64,000 nt of DNA, taken from positions 1-64,000 of the forward strand of contig JANYCZ010000076.1 in assembly GCA_025360015.1 (NCBI GenBank), read 5' to 3'. Both the position numbers and the translations under genes were made by a program. Positions 16,980 through 24,831 of this stretch are shown here, in pieces. The notes beneath the pieces were generated by a model, which ran no database searches, was not told where the DNA came from, and was given only the letters and a program-made list of their open reading frames with translations. The stretch is from Verrucomicrobiota bacterium. GTDB taxonomy: Bacteria; Verrucomicrobiota; Verrucomicrobiia; Verrucomicrobiales; Verrucomicrobiaceae. Position 1 is the first letter of the stretch, and each line of letters starts with the position of its first letter.

Positions 16980-17091
16980 TCACTTCCCCTCCCCAGGAAA
17001 CAGCAGCCCGCGGTCTGCCAGCAGCGCCGTGATGTTCAAGCCGCTGATTGAGCGACTGCAGCAGCACGTTGGTGTCCAGCACCACGGTCAT
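16980..17091 (-). pseudogene. PIN-domain (VapC-like) toxin remnant
   Basis: The minus strand begins MTVVLDTNVLLQSL, the canonical first strand of PIN ribonuclease toxins with the first catalytic Asp. After about 17 codons it jumps to what reads, in another frame, as a PIN C-terminus (NITALLADRGLLFPGEGK then stop). About 90-100 internal residues and the remaining catalytic acids are missing, and the frames do not match. The start overlaps the upstream antitoxin stop by 4 nt (ATGA), the normal arrangement of an intact toxin-antitoxin operon. It cannot be active. Confidence 0.75.
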
Positions 17092-17351
17092 GCGGCGCGC
17101 AGTTTCAAATCCGACCGCACTTCGCGGATGAGCTCATCTAGGCGTGCGTATTTGCCTGCGGCCCAGTCTGCCGTGAAGCCTTCGCGGACGTCCTTCCAAA
17201 GCCGGTCCATTTCCAGCCGCGCCAGCAGCCGCTCGACGAGCTCGAGATCTTCAGCGGGAAGCGCGTCGATCAATTTGTGCAGTTCGGGGCGTTTATGCTC
17301 CAGTGTGGCAAGCTGGGCGTTCATGATGTCTGAAACTACCATCTCACTCAT
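17088..17351 (-). CDS. Probable antitoxin of a decayed VapBC-type module
   Basis: 87 residues, acidic-helical, with no recognised DNA-binding motif. Landmarks are LIDALPAEDLELVERLLARLEMDRLW and FTADWAAGKYARLDELIREVRSDLK. The short length and the 4-nt overlap with a PIN-toxin start identify it as the antitoxin partner. Proteins of this helical type (related to DUF2281/AbrB-less antitoxins) sit before PIN toxins in many genomes. The toxin is deleted internally, so the antitoxin may be a leftover or may neutralise a toxin elsewhere. Confidence 0.65.
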   Translation of the reverse strand: MSEMVVSDIMNAQLATLEHKRPELHKLIDALPAEDLELVERLLARLEMDRLWKDVREGFTADWAAGKYARLDELIREVRSDLKLRAA

Positions 17352-17464
17352 TCACTTCCAATGGCATTTTTCGTGGCTTTCTCCGGTCTGGAAAGACGGG
17401 AACATTCACACGGCGGGACGCAAAACTCTTGTCGGGACAAGTACCGAGTGACAGAGTGGGAGCC

Positions 17465-17707
17465 ATGAACACAGAACAACTTCAACAACTCAAGACAATG
17501 GTGGCAGACGCGGGCGATCTGCCGGAGGCCGCGAAAGCCAAGCTCCTTGAACTGCTGGACCAGACCGAGGCGACGGCGAACTCCTCCGAACCGATCAGCA
17601 GCGAAGGACAGCTGCTCTCCTCCGTGCAGGGATTCGAGGCCGCGCACCCGGAAGCGACAGGATTTATGAACCGGCTGGCGACGACGCTGGCCAACATGGG
17701 CATCTGA
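17465..17707 (+). CDS. DUF4404-like small protein
   Basis: 80 residues. The N-terminal helix MNTEQLQQLKTMVADAG and C-terminal VQGFEAAHPEATGFMNRLATTLANMGI match the DUF4404 pattern, small soluble helical proteins of unknown function. The ATG at 17465 begins directly before the conserved helix. It precedes rplI by 95 bp, but rplI has its own promoter. Confidence 0.7.
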   Translation: MNTEQLQQLKTMVADAGDLPEAAKAKLLELLDQTEATANSSEPISSEGQLLSSVQGFEAAHPEATGFMNRLATTLANMGI

Positions 17708-17744
17708 GGCCGGGACGCGCCCTGAAAGAACCCAGATTCCGTCT

Positions 17745-17772
17745 TTGACAGAGCTTAGGGGGCGTGTAGTAT
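17745..17772 (+). promoter_or_regulatory. Sigma-70-type promoter for rplI
   Basis: The -35 TTGACA at 17745-17750 and -10 TAGTAT at 17767-17772 are separated by 16 bp, about 30 bp before the rplI start. This is the clearest housekeeping promoter in the window. Confidence 0.75.
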
Positions 17773-17802
17773 CGCGGCCCCTTTCCCCAAGGGAACGTCG
17801 CC

Positions 17803-18291
17803 ATGCCAAACACACAAGTCATTCTCAAAGAACAAATCAAGGGCCTCGGGGCCGAAGCTGATGTCGTCAGCGTGAAGCGCGGTTTTGCGCGCAATTTCCT
17901 GCTGCCCCAGGGCAAGGCCTACGAGGCCACCAAGGGCAACCTGCGCTACACCGAGCGTCTCAAGGCCGTGCGCGCTGAGCGTGAAGCCAAGGAAGTCGGC
18001 GAAGCTGAAAAGATTGCCTCCAAGCTGAAGAAGGTGAAGCTCAAGCTCACCCTCTCCACCGGCCAGGGCGGCAAGGCTTTCGGTTCCATCACGACCATCG
18101 ACATCGCCAAGGCTCTTTCCGAAGAGTCCAAGATCGAAGTGGATCGTCACATGATCGTGCTCGAGAAGCCGATCAAGACCACTGGCAACTTCGAAATCGT
18201 CGTCAAGCTCGGCCACGAAATCACCGCCACCGTCAAGCTGGCCGTCTCCGCCACCGGCGAAGCCGCCCCTGCTGAAGACGACGCTGAGTAA
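17803..18291 (+). CDS. rplI: 50S ribosomal protein L9
   Basis: 162 residues. L9 binds 23S rRNA at the base of the L1 stalk and helps maintain reading-frame fidelity. The N-terminal L9 domain shows ILKEQIKGLGAEADVVSVKRGFARNFLLPQGKAYEAT, including the family signature around GFARNFLLPQ. A charged connecting helix (about 45-80) follows, then the C-terminal domain with FGSITTIDIAKAL. An Ala/Glu-rich tail extends the C-terminus. It is monocistronic here: it has its own promoter and a strong terminator, rather than the rpsF-rpsR-rplI operon of many bacteria. Confidence 0.97.
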   Translation: MPNTQVILKEQIKGLGAEADVVSVKRGFARNFLLPQGKAYEATKGNLRYTERLKAVRAEREAKEVGEAEKIASKLKKVKLKLTLSTGQGGKAFGSITTIDIAKALSEESKIEVDRHMIVLEKPIKTTGNFEIVVKLGHEITATVKLAVSATGEAAPAEDDAE

Positions 18292-18322
18292 GCGCCTGAG
18301 TTTTCCACTCCATTCCATTCTG

Positions 18323-18357
18323 CAAAGCCGCGTGAACAACGCGGCTTTGTTGTTTGT
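18323..18357 (+). terminator. Rho-independent terminator of rplI
   Basis: The 10-bp stem CAAAGCCGCG/CGCGGCTTTG has a 7-nt loop, followed by TTGTTTGTT, 31 nt after the rplI stop. Confidence 0.85.
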
Positions 18358-18359
18358 TG

Positions 18360-18536
18360 AAAGTAGTTATGAGCTTTAGCTCATTCTGGGAAGCCTTGCG
18401 CACGTTCCTGAAGCCCGGGCGCGCTGGGTGGGGGAGGTAACAGAACGGATAGGACCGATGAGAGGGCTGGGTGAAGTGAGGGAGCAGGGTGTGAATAGCG
18501 CGCTACCCAGAACGAGCTAAAGCTCGGGAGTACTTT
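18360..18536. repeat. Family-A inverted repeat pair with long spacer
   Basis: The left arm (AAAGTAGTTATGAGCTTTAG, CTCATTCTGG) and inverted right arm (CCAGAACGAGCTAAAGCTCG, GGAGTACTTT) are separated by about 115 bp of unrelated sequence. The rest of 18292-18653 has no gene. Confidence 0.85.
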
Positions 18537-18653
18537 GTGCGAGGCCTAATGCCTGGCACCCCTGCCCCAAAAACATCCGAAAGAGACACTTCTGTACCGG
18601 GTATTGATATTGACAATCATGCCTCCGGTTTGGAGCATGCCCTCCTCACCACC

Positions 18654-19691
18654 ATGAAGAAATACAACGTCGGGATCATCGGATACGGCTGGGCCGCCAG
18701 CGCTCACATTGACGCCATCAACAAAACCAAGCAGGGCCAGGTCACCGCGATCTATTCCTCCCGCAAGCTGGATGATGCCGAGCTGACCGCCAAGCACGGC
18801 ACGCCGATCAAGAGCTACCACGACCTCGACGAGATGCTGGCCAATCCGGACATCCATGTGGTGGACATCTCCAGCTACCCGAGCCAGCACCGGAATCAGG
18901 CCATCAAGGCGGCGAACGCGAAGAAGCACATCATCCTCGAAAAGCCGATGGCGAACTCGATGCAGGAAGTGCGCGAGATCGTCGCGGCGGCGAAGGCAAA
19001 TGGTGTGAAGGGCTGCGTGTGCTTTGAGTGCCGCTTCTCGAACCAGTTTCAGGTGACCAAGGCGCTCATTGATGAAGGCCTGCTGGGCAGCCTGCACTAC
19101 GGTGAGGTGGACTACTACCACGGCATCGGCCCGTGGTATGGCCAGTTCCGCTGGAACACCGGCAAGAAGGACGGCGGCAGCGCGCTGCTCACCGCCGGCT
19201 GCCATGCGCTGGATGCGCTGCTCATGGTCATGGGTGGCGAGATCGAGAGCGTCACCAGTTTCTCCACCAAGACGCAGAGCGAGATCTTCAAGCCCTACGA
19301 GTACGACACCACCAGCGTGACGCTGATCCACTTCAAGAGCGGTGCCGTGGGCAAGTCCGCCGCCGTGGTGGACTGCCTGCAGCCCTACTACTTCCACACG
19401 CACCTGTGCGGCAGCCAGGGCGGCCTGCTGGATGACAAATTCCACTCCATGAAGCTGCACACGGACAAGCACGCCTGGAGCAAGCTCTCCATGAAGATGC
19501 TCGACTCCGGAGATGTGAGCGATCACCCCTATGAGACGCAGTTCCAGGCCTTCTTTGATGCCTTGGACGAAGGCAAGGACATGCCGCTGACTAGCTTCCC
19601 CGAGGCGCTGCGCACGTTTGAAGTCATCTTCGCTTCCGACAAAAGCGCGGCGCAAGGCGGCAAGCCGGTGCGCATCGCCGATCTCGACTGA
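18654..19691 (+). CDS. Gfo/Idh/MocA family NAD(P)-dependent oxidoreductase
   Basis: 345 residues. The Rossmann motif GIIGYGWAA lies near the N-terminus. HIILEKPMANSMQEVREIV (the EKP signature, about residues 95-115) and GSALLTAGCHALDALLMVMGG (catalytic His region, about 180-200) are diagnostic. Members oxidise or reduce sugars, inositols or glycosides, and are abundant in Verrucomicrobiota that use complex polysaccharides. There is no signal peptide, so it acts in the cytoplasm. The ATG at 18654 is chosen because upstream in-frame sequence includes a family-A repeat. It is followed by a terminator. Confidence 0.92.
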   Translation: MKKYNVGIIGYGWAASAHIDAINKTKQGQVTAIYSSRKLDDAELTAKHGTPIKSYHDLDEMLANPDIHVVDISSYPSQHRNQAIKAANAKKHIILEKPMANSMQEVREIVAAAKANGVKGCVCFECRFSNQFQVTKALIDEGLLGSLHYGEVDYYHGIGPWYGQFRWNTGKKDGGSALLTAGCHALDALLMVMGGEIESVTSFSTKTQSEIFKPYEYDTTSVTLIHFKSGAVGKSAAVVDCLQPYYFHTHLCGSQGGLLDDKFHSMKLHTDKHAWSKLSMKMLDSGDVSDHPYETQFQAFFDALDEGKDMPLTSFPEALRTFEVIFASDKSAAQGGKPVRIADLD

Positions 19692-19714
19692 GGCGATCCC
19701 CCAGCGTGAATGTG

Positions 19715-19751
19715 CAACCGCGTGGTGCTCCGGCGCTGCGCGGTTTTTTTG
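19715..19751 (+). terminator. Rho-independent terminator
   Basis: The stem AACCGCG/CGCGGTT is followed by a run of seven T, 24 nt after the oxidoreductase stop. Confidence 0.85.
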
Positions 19752-19770
19752 TGCCTCTGACCTGCGGACT

Positions 19771-20250
19771 TCAGAGACTTTCCACACCCTGCCACTCGCG
19801 GTAGGGCACGGCAGAGAGGTGCGAGTTTGTGTAGCGCAGGTCGTGGGAGACTTCCTCGCCAACCCAGTCCGGCAGGGCAAACACCGTGTCTTCCGCAGGC
19901 AGCTCGATCTCGGCCACGATGAGCCCGTCATTGGCACCGTGAAAGACATCCACCTCCCACAGCAGGCCCTCGTGCATCACCTCATGCCGTGTCTTGTCGA
20001 TCAGCGGCTGGTGGCACAGCGGCAGCAGATCCTGCGCATGCTCCAGCTCGATGGGAAACTCGATCTCCGTGCGGGTGATGCCTGTGCGGCGGCTCTTCAC
20101 CGTCATGAAGGCCTCCTGCCCCACCACGCGCACCCGCACCGTGCGGTCAGGATCGCGCGAGAGGTAGCCCTGCGTCATGCGGCGGCCTTCCATGGCCAGC
20201 AGCCATTGGCCGGGCTTGATGAGGTATTTGCGTTCGATCTCGGTGGCCAT
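19771..20250 (-). CDS. CYTH-domain protein (triphosphate tunnel metalloenzyme)
   Basis: 159 residues. The EIERKYLI signature (ExExK) at residues 4-11 defines the CYTH/TTM superfamily, beta-barrel enzymes acting on triphosphorylated substrates, commonly inorganic tripolyphosphatase. Further barrel residues are visible: RTVRVRVVG, KSRRTGITRTEIEFPIE, WEVDVFHGANDGLIVAEIEL. It starts 7 nt after the ROK kinase stop, so it is the second gene of a two-gene minus-strand operon. Confidence 0.9.
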   Translation of the reverse strand: MATEIERKYLIKPGQWLLAMEGRRMTQGYLSRDPDRTVRVRVVGQEAFMTVKSRRTGITRTEIEFPIELEHAQDLLPLCHQPLIDKTRHEVMHEGLLWEVDVFHGANDGLIVAEIELPAEDTVFALPDWVGEEVSHDLRYTNSHLSAVPYREWQGVESL

Positions 20251-20257
20251 CGGCGGT

Positions 20258-21316
20258 TCAGACTTTGGAAGATGAATAGAGCGCAACGAGCGCGGCACCG
20301 ATGGATTGCGAGAGCTCGCCAAGGGTCGCAGGCACGAGCTTGAGCTCAGCGCGCTGTCTCGGGAAGAGGTAGGGCAGCGCTGCGGCGCGGATGCCGCCGA
20401 GGTAGCGCTCGCGGAACTCGGGCGTGGTGCTGTCCGGGTCCATCAGGCCACCGCCGATGACGACGATGCCGGGGTCCAGAGCCATCGAGATATTGGCCAC
20501 ATGGATGCCCAGGGCGCGAGCCTGGATGTCGAAGATTTCGAGTGCGAGAGGGTCGCCCTTTTGCGCACGGCCACGCAGGGAGAGGCCTTTGTTCTTGGGC
20601 GAATCCGTGCTGGTGGCGAGCTCGTGATCGGGATACTTGGGCAGGAAGAACTCTAGGAACTGCGGCAGGCCGGAGATGGTGGAATAGGCCTCGATGCAGC
20701 CCCAGTCACGGCCGCAGCCGCAGCGAAACGGCGGCACCTCATCCAGGCCATGGCCGAGGAGGTGACGCGGGATGGCCATGTGCCCACCCTCCATGCCGGC
20801 CAGGTGATCGCCGCTGAGCGGCAGGCCGTTGGCATCAATGTAGGCCGCGCCCAAGCCAGAGCCCGGAGCCAGCAGCAGCACCGTCGCTTTGGAATCGCCC
20901 CGCACGCGGGCGGCCTCGCCTACGCCACCGAAGTCACCATCGTTCCCCACATACAGCGGGATCTGGCGGCCTGCGGCCAGCGCGATTGCCGACGAGTACT
21001 CGGCGTGAAAATTCCACCCAATGAAGCTGTCCGGCAGATTGGAAGACTTGTCGAGGACACCATAGAGCTGATACGGGCCCGGCAGCGCGAGGCCCGCAGC
21101 CGCAACGCGGTCCCACGAGAGGCCGTTGTCCCTGAGGAAACCCTCCGCGCCCTCGACCCAGCCAGCCACGACGGCGGCGGTGCCGTTTTGCGAATTGGTC
21201 GAGCTCTGGCGGAGCTGTCGGGAGACGGGTTCGCCGTCAGCGAACACGCCGCCGGTTTTGGAAGTGGTGGCGCCGGAGTCGGTGCCGAGAAAGATGTCGC
21301 GGGTGTCAGATGGCAT
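20258..21316 (-). CDS. ROK-family sugar kinase
   Basis: 352 residues. The ROK (repressor/ORF/kinase) fold shows the phosphate motif LGTDSGATTSK at the N-terminus, VGNDGDFGGVGEA (catalytic Asp region), LLAPGSGLGAAYID, and the zinc-binding cluster CGCGRDWGCIEAY with GH upstream (EGGHMAIPR). It phosphorylates a hexose such as glucose or N-acetylglucosamine in the cytoplasm. The ATG at 21316 is used, since longer in-frame starts have no family similarity. It forms a probable operon with the CYTH gene. Confidence 0.9.
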   Translation of the reverse strand: MPSDTRDIFLGTDSGATTSKTGGVFADGEPVSRQLRQSSTNSQNGTAAVVAGWVEGAEGFLRDNGLSWDRVAAAGLALPGPYQLYGVLDKSSNLPDSFIGWNFHAEYSSAIALAAGRQIPLYVGNDGDFGGVGEAARVRGDSKATVLLLAPGSGLGAAYIDANGLPLSGDHLAGMEGGHMAIPRHLLGHGLDEVPPFRCGCGRDWGCIEAYSTISGLPQFLEFFLPKYPDHELATSTDSPKNKGLSLRGRAQKGDPLALEIFDIQARALGIHVANISMALDPGIVVIGGGLMDPDSTTPEFRERYLGGIRAAALPYLFPRQRAELKLVPATLGELSQSIGAALVALYSSSKV

Positions 21317-21494
21317 ATCGGGGCCTCGAACTTGGAGAGCGAATGGGCCGTGGTCGAGAGGAATGCGCGGGGATGCGTGTGTCGTTGAATTGATGTGATA
21401 GGCAAAAGACCGATCCACGCCACGACCAGCGTTCCCACGCCATCCCAACCCGGCGGGATCAAGATGATCCCCTTCCGCCAGATGCTGCGCCAGT

Positions 21495-21620
21495 TCACCT
21501 GACCGGCCGGTTCATCTGCCATTCGATGACCATGAAAAAACCCCGGATCATCAGGCCCGCTCAACGCCTCAAGCAGGAGCCTGCCAGCCTCACTCTTCCA
21601 GCCTTCGCAAAGCCAGGAGA
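21495..21620 (-). pseudogene. Fragment of the paralogous secreted-protein family
   Basis: On the minus strand this reads EALSGPDDPGFF and, after a one-base shift at an A6/T6 run (21536-21541), MVIEWQMNRPVR then stop. The neighbouring intact gene ends RRADDPGFFTVIEWELARAGR. This is a decayed copy of the C-terminus of that gene, frameshifted at a homopolymer. Upstream it dissolves into family-C repeats. Confidence 0.65.
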
Positions 21621-21649
21621 ACATAGCCCCCGCTTGCCGCAGTACGATG

Positions 21650-22115
21650 AAGAAGAAGTGCTGGCGTGGTAGCGAAGGAGGCGCAGCGCCACGGCGCGCG
21701 GACTTCAGTCCGCAGCACCCCGCAAGCACCTCCACCCCCGCTTTGACCCTCAGCCCCGCCCCGCCGCTCCAACGCACAGGCAGGCCACACGGCACCTGCC
21801 GCAGCATGCGGACTCTCGGCTTGAAGAGAACGCTTCGCGGTAAGAGTCCCGCGCTTCGGCGGAGTGCTGCGGAATGAATTCCGCGCTCCTGTCGGAATGC
21901 AGCGCCGCCACGGCGCGCGGACTTCAGTCCGCAGCACCCCGCAAGCACCTCCACCCCCGCTTTGACCCTCAGCCCCCGCCCCGCCGCTCCAACGCACAGG
22001 CAGGCCTCACGGCACCTGCCGCAGACAAGCGGATCTTCGGCTTGAAGAGAACGCTTCGCGGTAAGAGTCCTGCGCTTCGGCGGAGTGCTGCGGAATAAAT
22101 TCCGCGCTCGTGTGC
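21650..22115. repeat. Family-C repeats, duplicated block
   Basis: Two near-identical blocks of about 200 bp (21665-21890 and 21900-22110). Each is bounded by palindromes: GCGGACTTCAGTCCGC on the left and GCGGAATGAATTCCGC or GCGGAATAAATTCCGC on the right, with flanking AGCAC/GTGCT. The blocks share a middle part containing CACCTGCCGCA and CTTGAAGAGAACGCTTCGCG. They fill most of the 890-bp gap between the ROK kinase and the next gene. Confidence 0.85.
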
Positions 22116-22206
22116 TTGGCATGAACATGAACTAATCAGATGAAAGGAGCTGATATCGGCTCCGGGCGAACGTCCCTGCGACTCCCAGCGAACTGCCAAA
22201 CCCGAA

Positions 22207-22869
22207 CTACCGCCCTGCCCTGGCCAGCTCCCATTCAATGACGGTAAAGAATCCCGGGTCATCGGCTCTCCGCAGAGAATCCGCCAGGCGTGTGGCCGAG
22301 TGCTCCTTCAAGCGCTCATAGCGCGCACTGACCTCTGCCACAGCCTTGTCGTAGTCCGTGGCGAAACAAGGCAGCTCTGCCGCCGTGGGCCAAAAGGTAC
22401 CCCAAAGATGTTTGGACTGCATATCCGGAGGAACTGGCCCTGACAACGAGATCGACATGAATTCATTTTGCGGGTGGTACAGCCGGATCATATCAATCAT
22501 CGAAGGCAACGGGAGCTCACGCCCGCCTGCCATCGTTGGCGGCAGAGCATCCGGTGACTTCCATCTGAAGAAGCTGCCATGAATGCTCTTCAACCGTTCC
22601 CGTGTGGCCATGCGTTCGTGGAGGCGGGCATGGAGGTGGGCAAGTTCGAAAGAGAGGCGTGGCACCCACTCAATGATCCTGTTTTCTGTCGTGGACAGAG
22701 CGCCTCGGTGAATGCCTGCAACACGGGGCACCGTAATGGGAGGGGCATAATCAGGATCGTCATCCCCCGCATTTCCATCGTCAGCCCTCAGCCGCTGCCC
22801 CGGCACAGCCACCGCCAGCAGGCACAGCGCCGTCAGCCAGAGCCGTTGCGTGGAAGAGGTGGCGGTCAT
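22207..22869 (-). CDS. Hypothetical secreted protein, paralogue family member 1
   Basis: 220 residues, function unknown. An N-terminal hydrophobic stretch (LWLTALCLLAVAVPG) ending near RLRA is a signal peptide. Distinctive residues LPPTMAGGRELPLPSMIDMIRLYH and AAELPCFATDYDKAVAEVSARYE are shared with the C-terminal half of the larger protein encoded 2 kb downstream, and its tail with the fragment next to it. It lacks the N-terminal half of the larger paralogue. No catalytic motif is seen, and the family appears lineage-restricted on inspection. Confidence 0.65.
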   Translation of the reverse strand: MTATSSTQRLWLTALCLLAVAVPGQRLRADDGNAGDDDPDYAPPITVPRVAGIHRGALSTTENRIIEWVPRLSFELAHLHARLHERMATRERLKSIHGSFFRWKSPDALPPTMAGGRELPLPSMIDMIRLYHPQNEFMSISLSGPVPPDMQSKHLWGTFWPTAAELPCFATDYDKAVAEVSARYERLKEHSATRLADSLRRADDPGFFTVIEWELARAGR

Positions 22870-22940
22870 GAAGTCGCGTGCAGGATAAAGAGGCGCGGCG
22901 TGAATGGCAATAGCGATCAGCGGCGCGCAGGGTGGCTTGG

Positions 22941-23068
22941 AAAGTACTCCTGAGCTTTAGCTCATTCTGGGGCTTTAAAAGTACTCCTGAGCTTTAGCTC
23001 ATTCTGGAAGCTTGGGAGGTGGCGAGAACCTCCAGAATCCAGAACGAGCTAAAGCTCTGGATTACTTT
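22941..23068. repeat. Family-A repeats, two left arms and one right arm
   Basis: Two direct copies of the left arm (AAAGTACTCCTGAGCTTTAG, CTCATTCTGG) at 22941 and 22977 are followed by an inverted right arm ending near 23068. They lie in the 300-bp gap between divergent genes, where no coding sequence is seen. Confidence 0.9.
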
Positions 23069-23172
23069 GCCGAGCCTCCCCACCCATGCCTTCCTCCTTT
23101 GATGCGGCCTTGCACTGTGCAGAGTCGTTTTTACGATTGCCTCAGCCCTTCAAACCCAGTCTAAGACGACCC

Positions 23173-23646
23173 ATGCTCAACCACCTCATCTACGCCTTGT
23201 GGGCCTTTGCGGCCGGAGCCGTCATCCCGGTCATGGCCACGTTCAATGCCCAGCTTGCACGGTCCATCGGCAGCGCACCCGCCGCCGTTTTGATCCTGCT
23301 CTTCGTCGGCTTCCTCGGTGCCATGGCCTACCAGCTCATGACACGCACGCCCCTGCCGGCGGTAGCCACGCTGCTCAATGCGCGGGGCTATCTCTACACC
23401 GGCGGCCTGATGGTGGTTTTTTACATGATCAGCGTCACCCTCTTGATTCCCAAGTTCGGCGTCGGCAACACCATCCTCTTCATCGTCTGCGCCCAGATGT
23501 GCAGCTCCGCCCTCATCGACCAATGGGGCCTCTTCGGCGTCCCCGTCCGCCCCATCTCTTGGCTGCGCTTCGCCGGCCTGCTGGTCATCCTGGCCGGGCT
23601 GGTGCTGGTGCAGTTGGGTGCAACGAAAAGCACGGAGAGCAGCTAG
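23173..23646 (+). CDS. DMT-family transporter, DUF606/YdcZ type
   Basis: 157 residues with five hydrophobic segments, matching the five-helix DUF606 (YdcZ) branch of the drug/metabolite transporter superfamily. Landmarks are AFAAGAVIPVMATFNAQLAR at the N-terminus, GFLGAMAYQL, and GVGNTILFIVCAQMCSSALIDQWGLFG near residue 110. These are inner-membrane proteins of unassigned substrate, often working as pairs. The ATG at 23173 starts immediately before the first helix. The inverted repeat of the transposase element begins 32 nt after the stop. Confidence 0.85.
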   Translation: MLNHLIYALWAFAAGAVIPVMATFNAQLARSIGSAPAAVLILLFVGFLGAMAYQLMTRTPLPAVATLLNARGYLYTGGLMVVFYMISVTLLIPKFGVGNTILFIVCAQMCSSALIDQWGLFGVPVRPISWLRFAGLLVILAGLVLVQLGATKSTESS

Positions 23647-23678
23647 CAGCGCCTATCGCAAAAAATAGGGCATCACAG

Positions 23679-23732
23679 ATGGCGGAGCCATCTCAGCCTG
23701 TAGCGAGGGGTTAAGCGAAGCGACACCCCTCG
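23679..23732. repeat. Left inverted repeat of the transposase element
   Basis: 54 bp, 52 of 54 identical to the inverse of 24402-24455. It contains two nested palindromes, as expected of REP sequences recognised by Y1/RAYT transposases. Confidence 0.9.
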
Positions 23733-23860
23733 GCAATGCGACCTCACTCCCACGAATGCTCCCGCATCGCGTAGCGATGCCAGCGCGAAAGGCCAGGGCT
23801 GGCGACATGCGGTTGAGTCCCGGAGCCTCTGCTTGTAAGATGAGCCTTGATCTCCGCATC

Positions 23861-24307
23861 ATGCCAAACACCTATACGAGCCTGCATTACCACATCGTTT
23901 TCTCCACGAGAAACCGCGATCCTTGGATCTCCCGAGAATGGCGTCCGCGATTGTTTGAGTACCTCGGCGGCACGCTACGCGGGATGGACGCCCATTCACA
24001 TGAGGTCGGCGGGGTCGCGGACCATGTGCATCTGGTGGTTTCGTTGCGGCCCACGCACATGATTTCCAAGGTGCTTCAAGAGTTGAAGAAAGCGTCCTCC
24101 GTCTGGGTGCATGACGAGATGCAGGTTCCAGAGTTCGCCTGGCAGGACGGCTACGCGGCCTTCACGGTCAGCGCGTCAGTGCTGCCGGAGGTGGTGGCCT
24201 ATGTGCGCGGGCAGGAGGAGCATCATCGCACGCGCAGCTTTCGTGAGGAACTCGAGATCATGCTGCGGAAGTCCGGCGTCAGTTTTGAGCCCAAGTATCT
24301 GGACTGA
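23861..24307 (+). CDS. Y1/IS200-like (REP-associated type) transposase
   Basis: 148 residues. A single-strand DNA transposase of the HUH superfamily: YHIVFSTRNRDPWI is the first strand, HVHLVVSL holds the HUH motif at about residues 56-58, and the catalytic Tyr lies in VVAYVRGQEEHHRTRSFREE. The start at 23861 (MPNTYTSLHYHIVF) fits the family; longer in-frame starts run into the repeat. Length and intact motifs suggest it is functional. The palindromic inverted repeats on both sides are its likely substrate. Confidence 0.9.
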   Translation: MPNTYTSLHYHIVFSTRNRDPWISREWRPRLFEYLGGTLRGMDAHSHEVGGVADHVHLVVSLRPTHMISKVLQELKKASSVWVHDEMQVPEFAWQDGYAAFTVSASVLPEVVAYVRGQEEHHRTRSFREELEIMLRKSGVSFEPKYLD

Positions 24308-24401
24308 TGGAACCCGGCGCCCCGCTGCAGGCGCAGTTATGAGGACGATCGTGCTGGCATCACTACGCGATGCATGGGAATGAACGTGACGTGTGCGTGA
24401 A

Positions 24402-24455
24402 CGAGGGGTGTCGCTCCGCTCAACCCCTCGCTACAGGCTGAGATGGCTCCGCCAT
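24402..24455. repeat. Right inverted repeat of the transposase element
   Basis: 54 bp, inverse of 23679-23732 with two substitutions. On the minus strand it supplies the last codons (AEPSQPVARG) and stop of the interrupted antitoxin frame. Confidence 0.9.
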
Positions 24456-24584
24456 CGTCTCCGGCGGCACCCGCCACGCCACCTCCTGCCCGCCATCCAT
24501 GATGGCAATCGTTTCACCCCGCTGCACCAAGGCCAGCCAGAAAGGCAGGTTTTGGGAGAGCTGCTGGACGGTGGCGGAGTGCAT
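24420..24584 (-). pseudogene. Phd/YefM-type antitoxin, truncated by the transposase element
   Basis: Minus-strand reading MHSATVQQLSQNLPFWLALV, then QRGETIAIMDGGQEVAWRVPPE, matches the N-terminal DNA-binding half of Phd/YefM antitoxins. At the boundary of the inverted repeat the frame continues as MAEPSQPVARG, encoded by the repeat, and stops. The toxin-binding C-terminal half and any toxin gene are absent. Insertion of the 777-bp element is the simplest explanation. Confidence 0.6.
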
Positions 24585-24831
24585 GCGGCAGATTATCCAC
24601 CGCAAGCAGGTGCGGCAAGGGTGAAAGTATGGGGAGCTTTAGTTCCTTTGGCTAAAAAAAATCTCACGCTTTGAAAATGAACCACCAAAACCTAGTTTCG
24701 GAGGTTTCGGAGGTTTCGGAGGTTCATTCTGGAGGGGTAGAATATTTTTCGCGGCTAGCTATGGGCCAGTGATTCAGGCACTCTTGCCTGCGAACTACTT
24801 CTGAGTCCTGGCCATCCTCCTCTCGATGGCA
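24456..24831. repeat. Intergenic with left copy of a long inverted repeat (family E)
   Basis: At 24696-24753 three to four tandem units of TTTCGGAGG run into TTCATTCTGGAGG and a stretch ending AATATTTTTCGCG. The same sequence occurs in inverse orientation at 26047-26099, so the two copies flank the secreted-protein gene 24832-25956. Apart from the antitoxin fragment, the gap has no gene. Confidence 0.75.

Larger units (their letters stand above)
23679..24455. mobile_element. REP-bounded Y1 transposase element
   Basis: A 777-bp unit is bounded by two 54-bp inverted repeats (23679-23732 and 24402-24455) that differ at only two positions. Each contains the small palindrome ATGGC-GGA-GCCAT and a hairpin CGAGGGGT/ACCCCTCG. 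A second inner inverted motif (GCATCGCGTAG..GATGCCAGC) occurs near 23766 and 24350. The only gene inside is the Y1 transposase. The outer right repeat end interrupts an antitoxin-like gene. Confidence 0.8.

Noticed and set aside
20920..22128. 402-codon minus-strand frame spanning family-C repeats and the ROK kinase
   Set aside because: It overlaps the ROK gene in the wrong frame and is otherwise made of repeated sequence. Only the short DDPGFF stretch is meaningful, as a pseudogene fragment.
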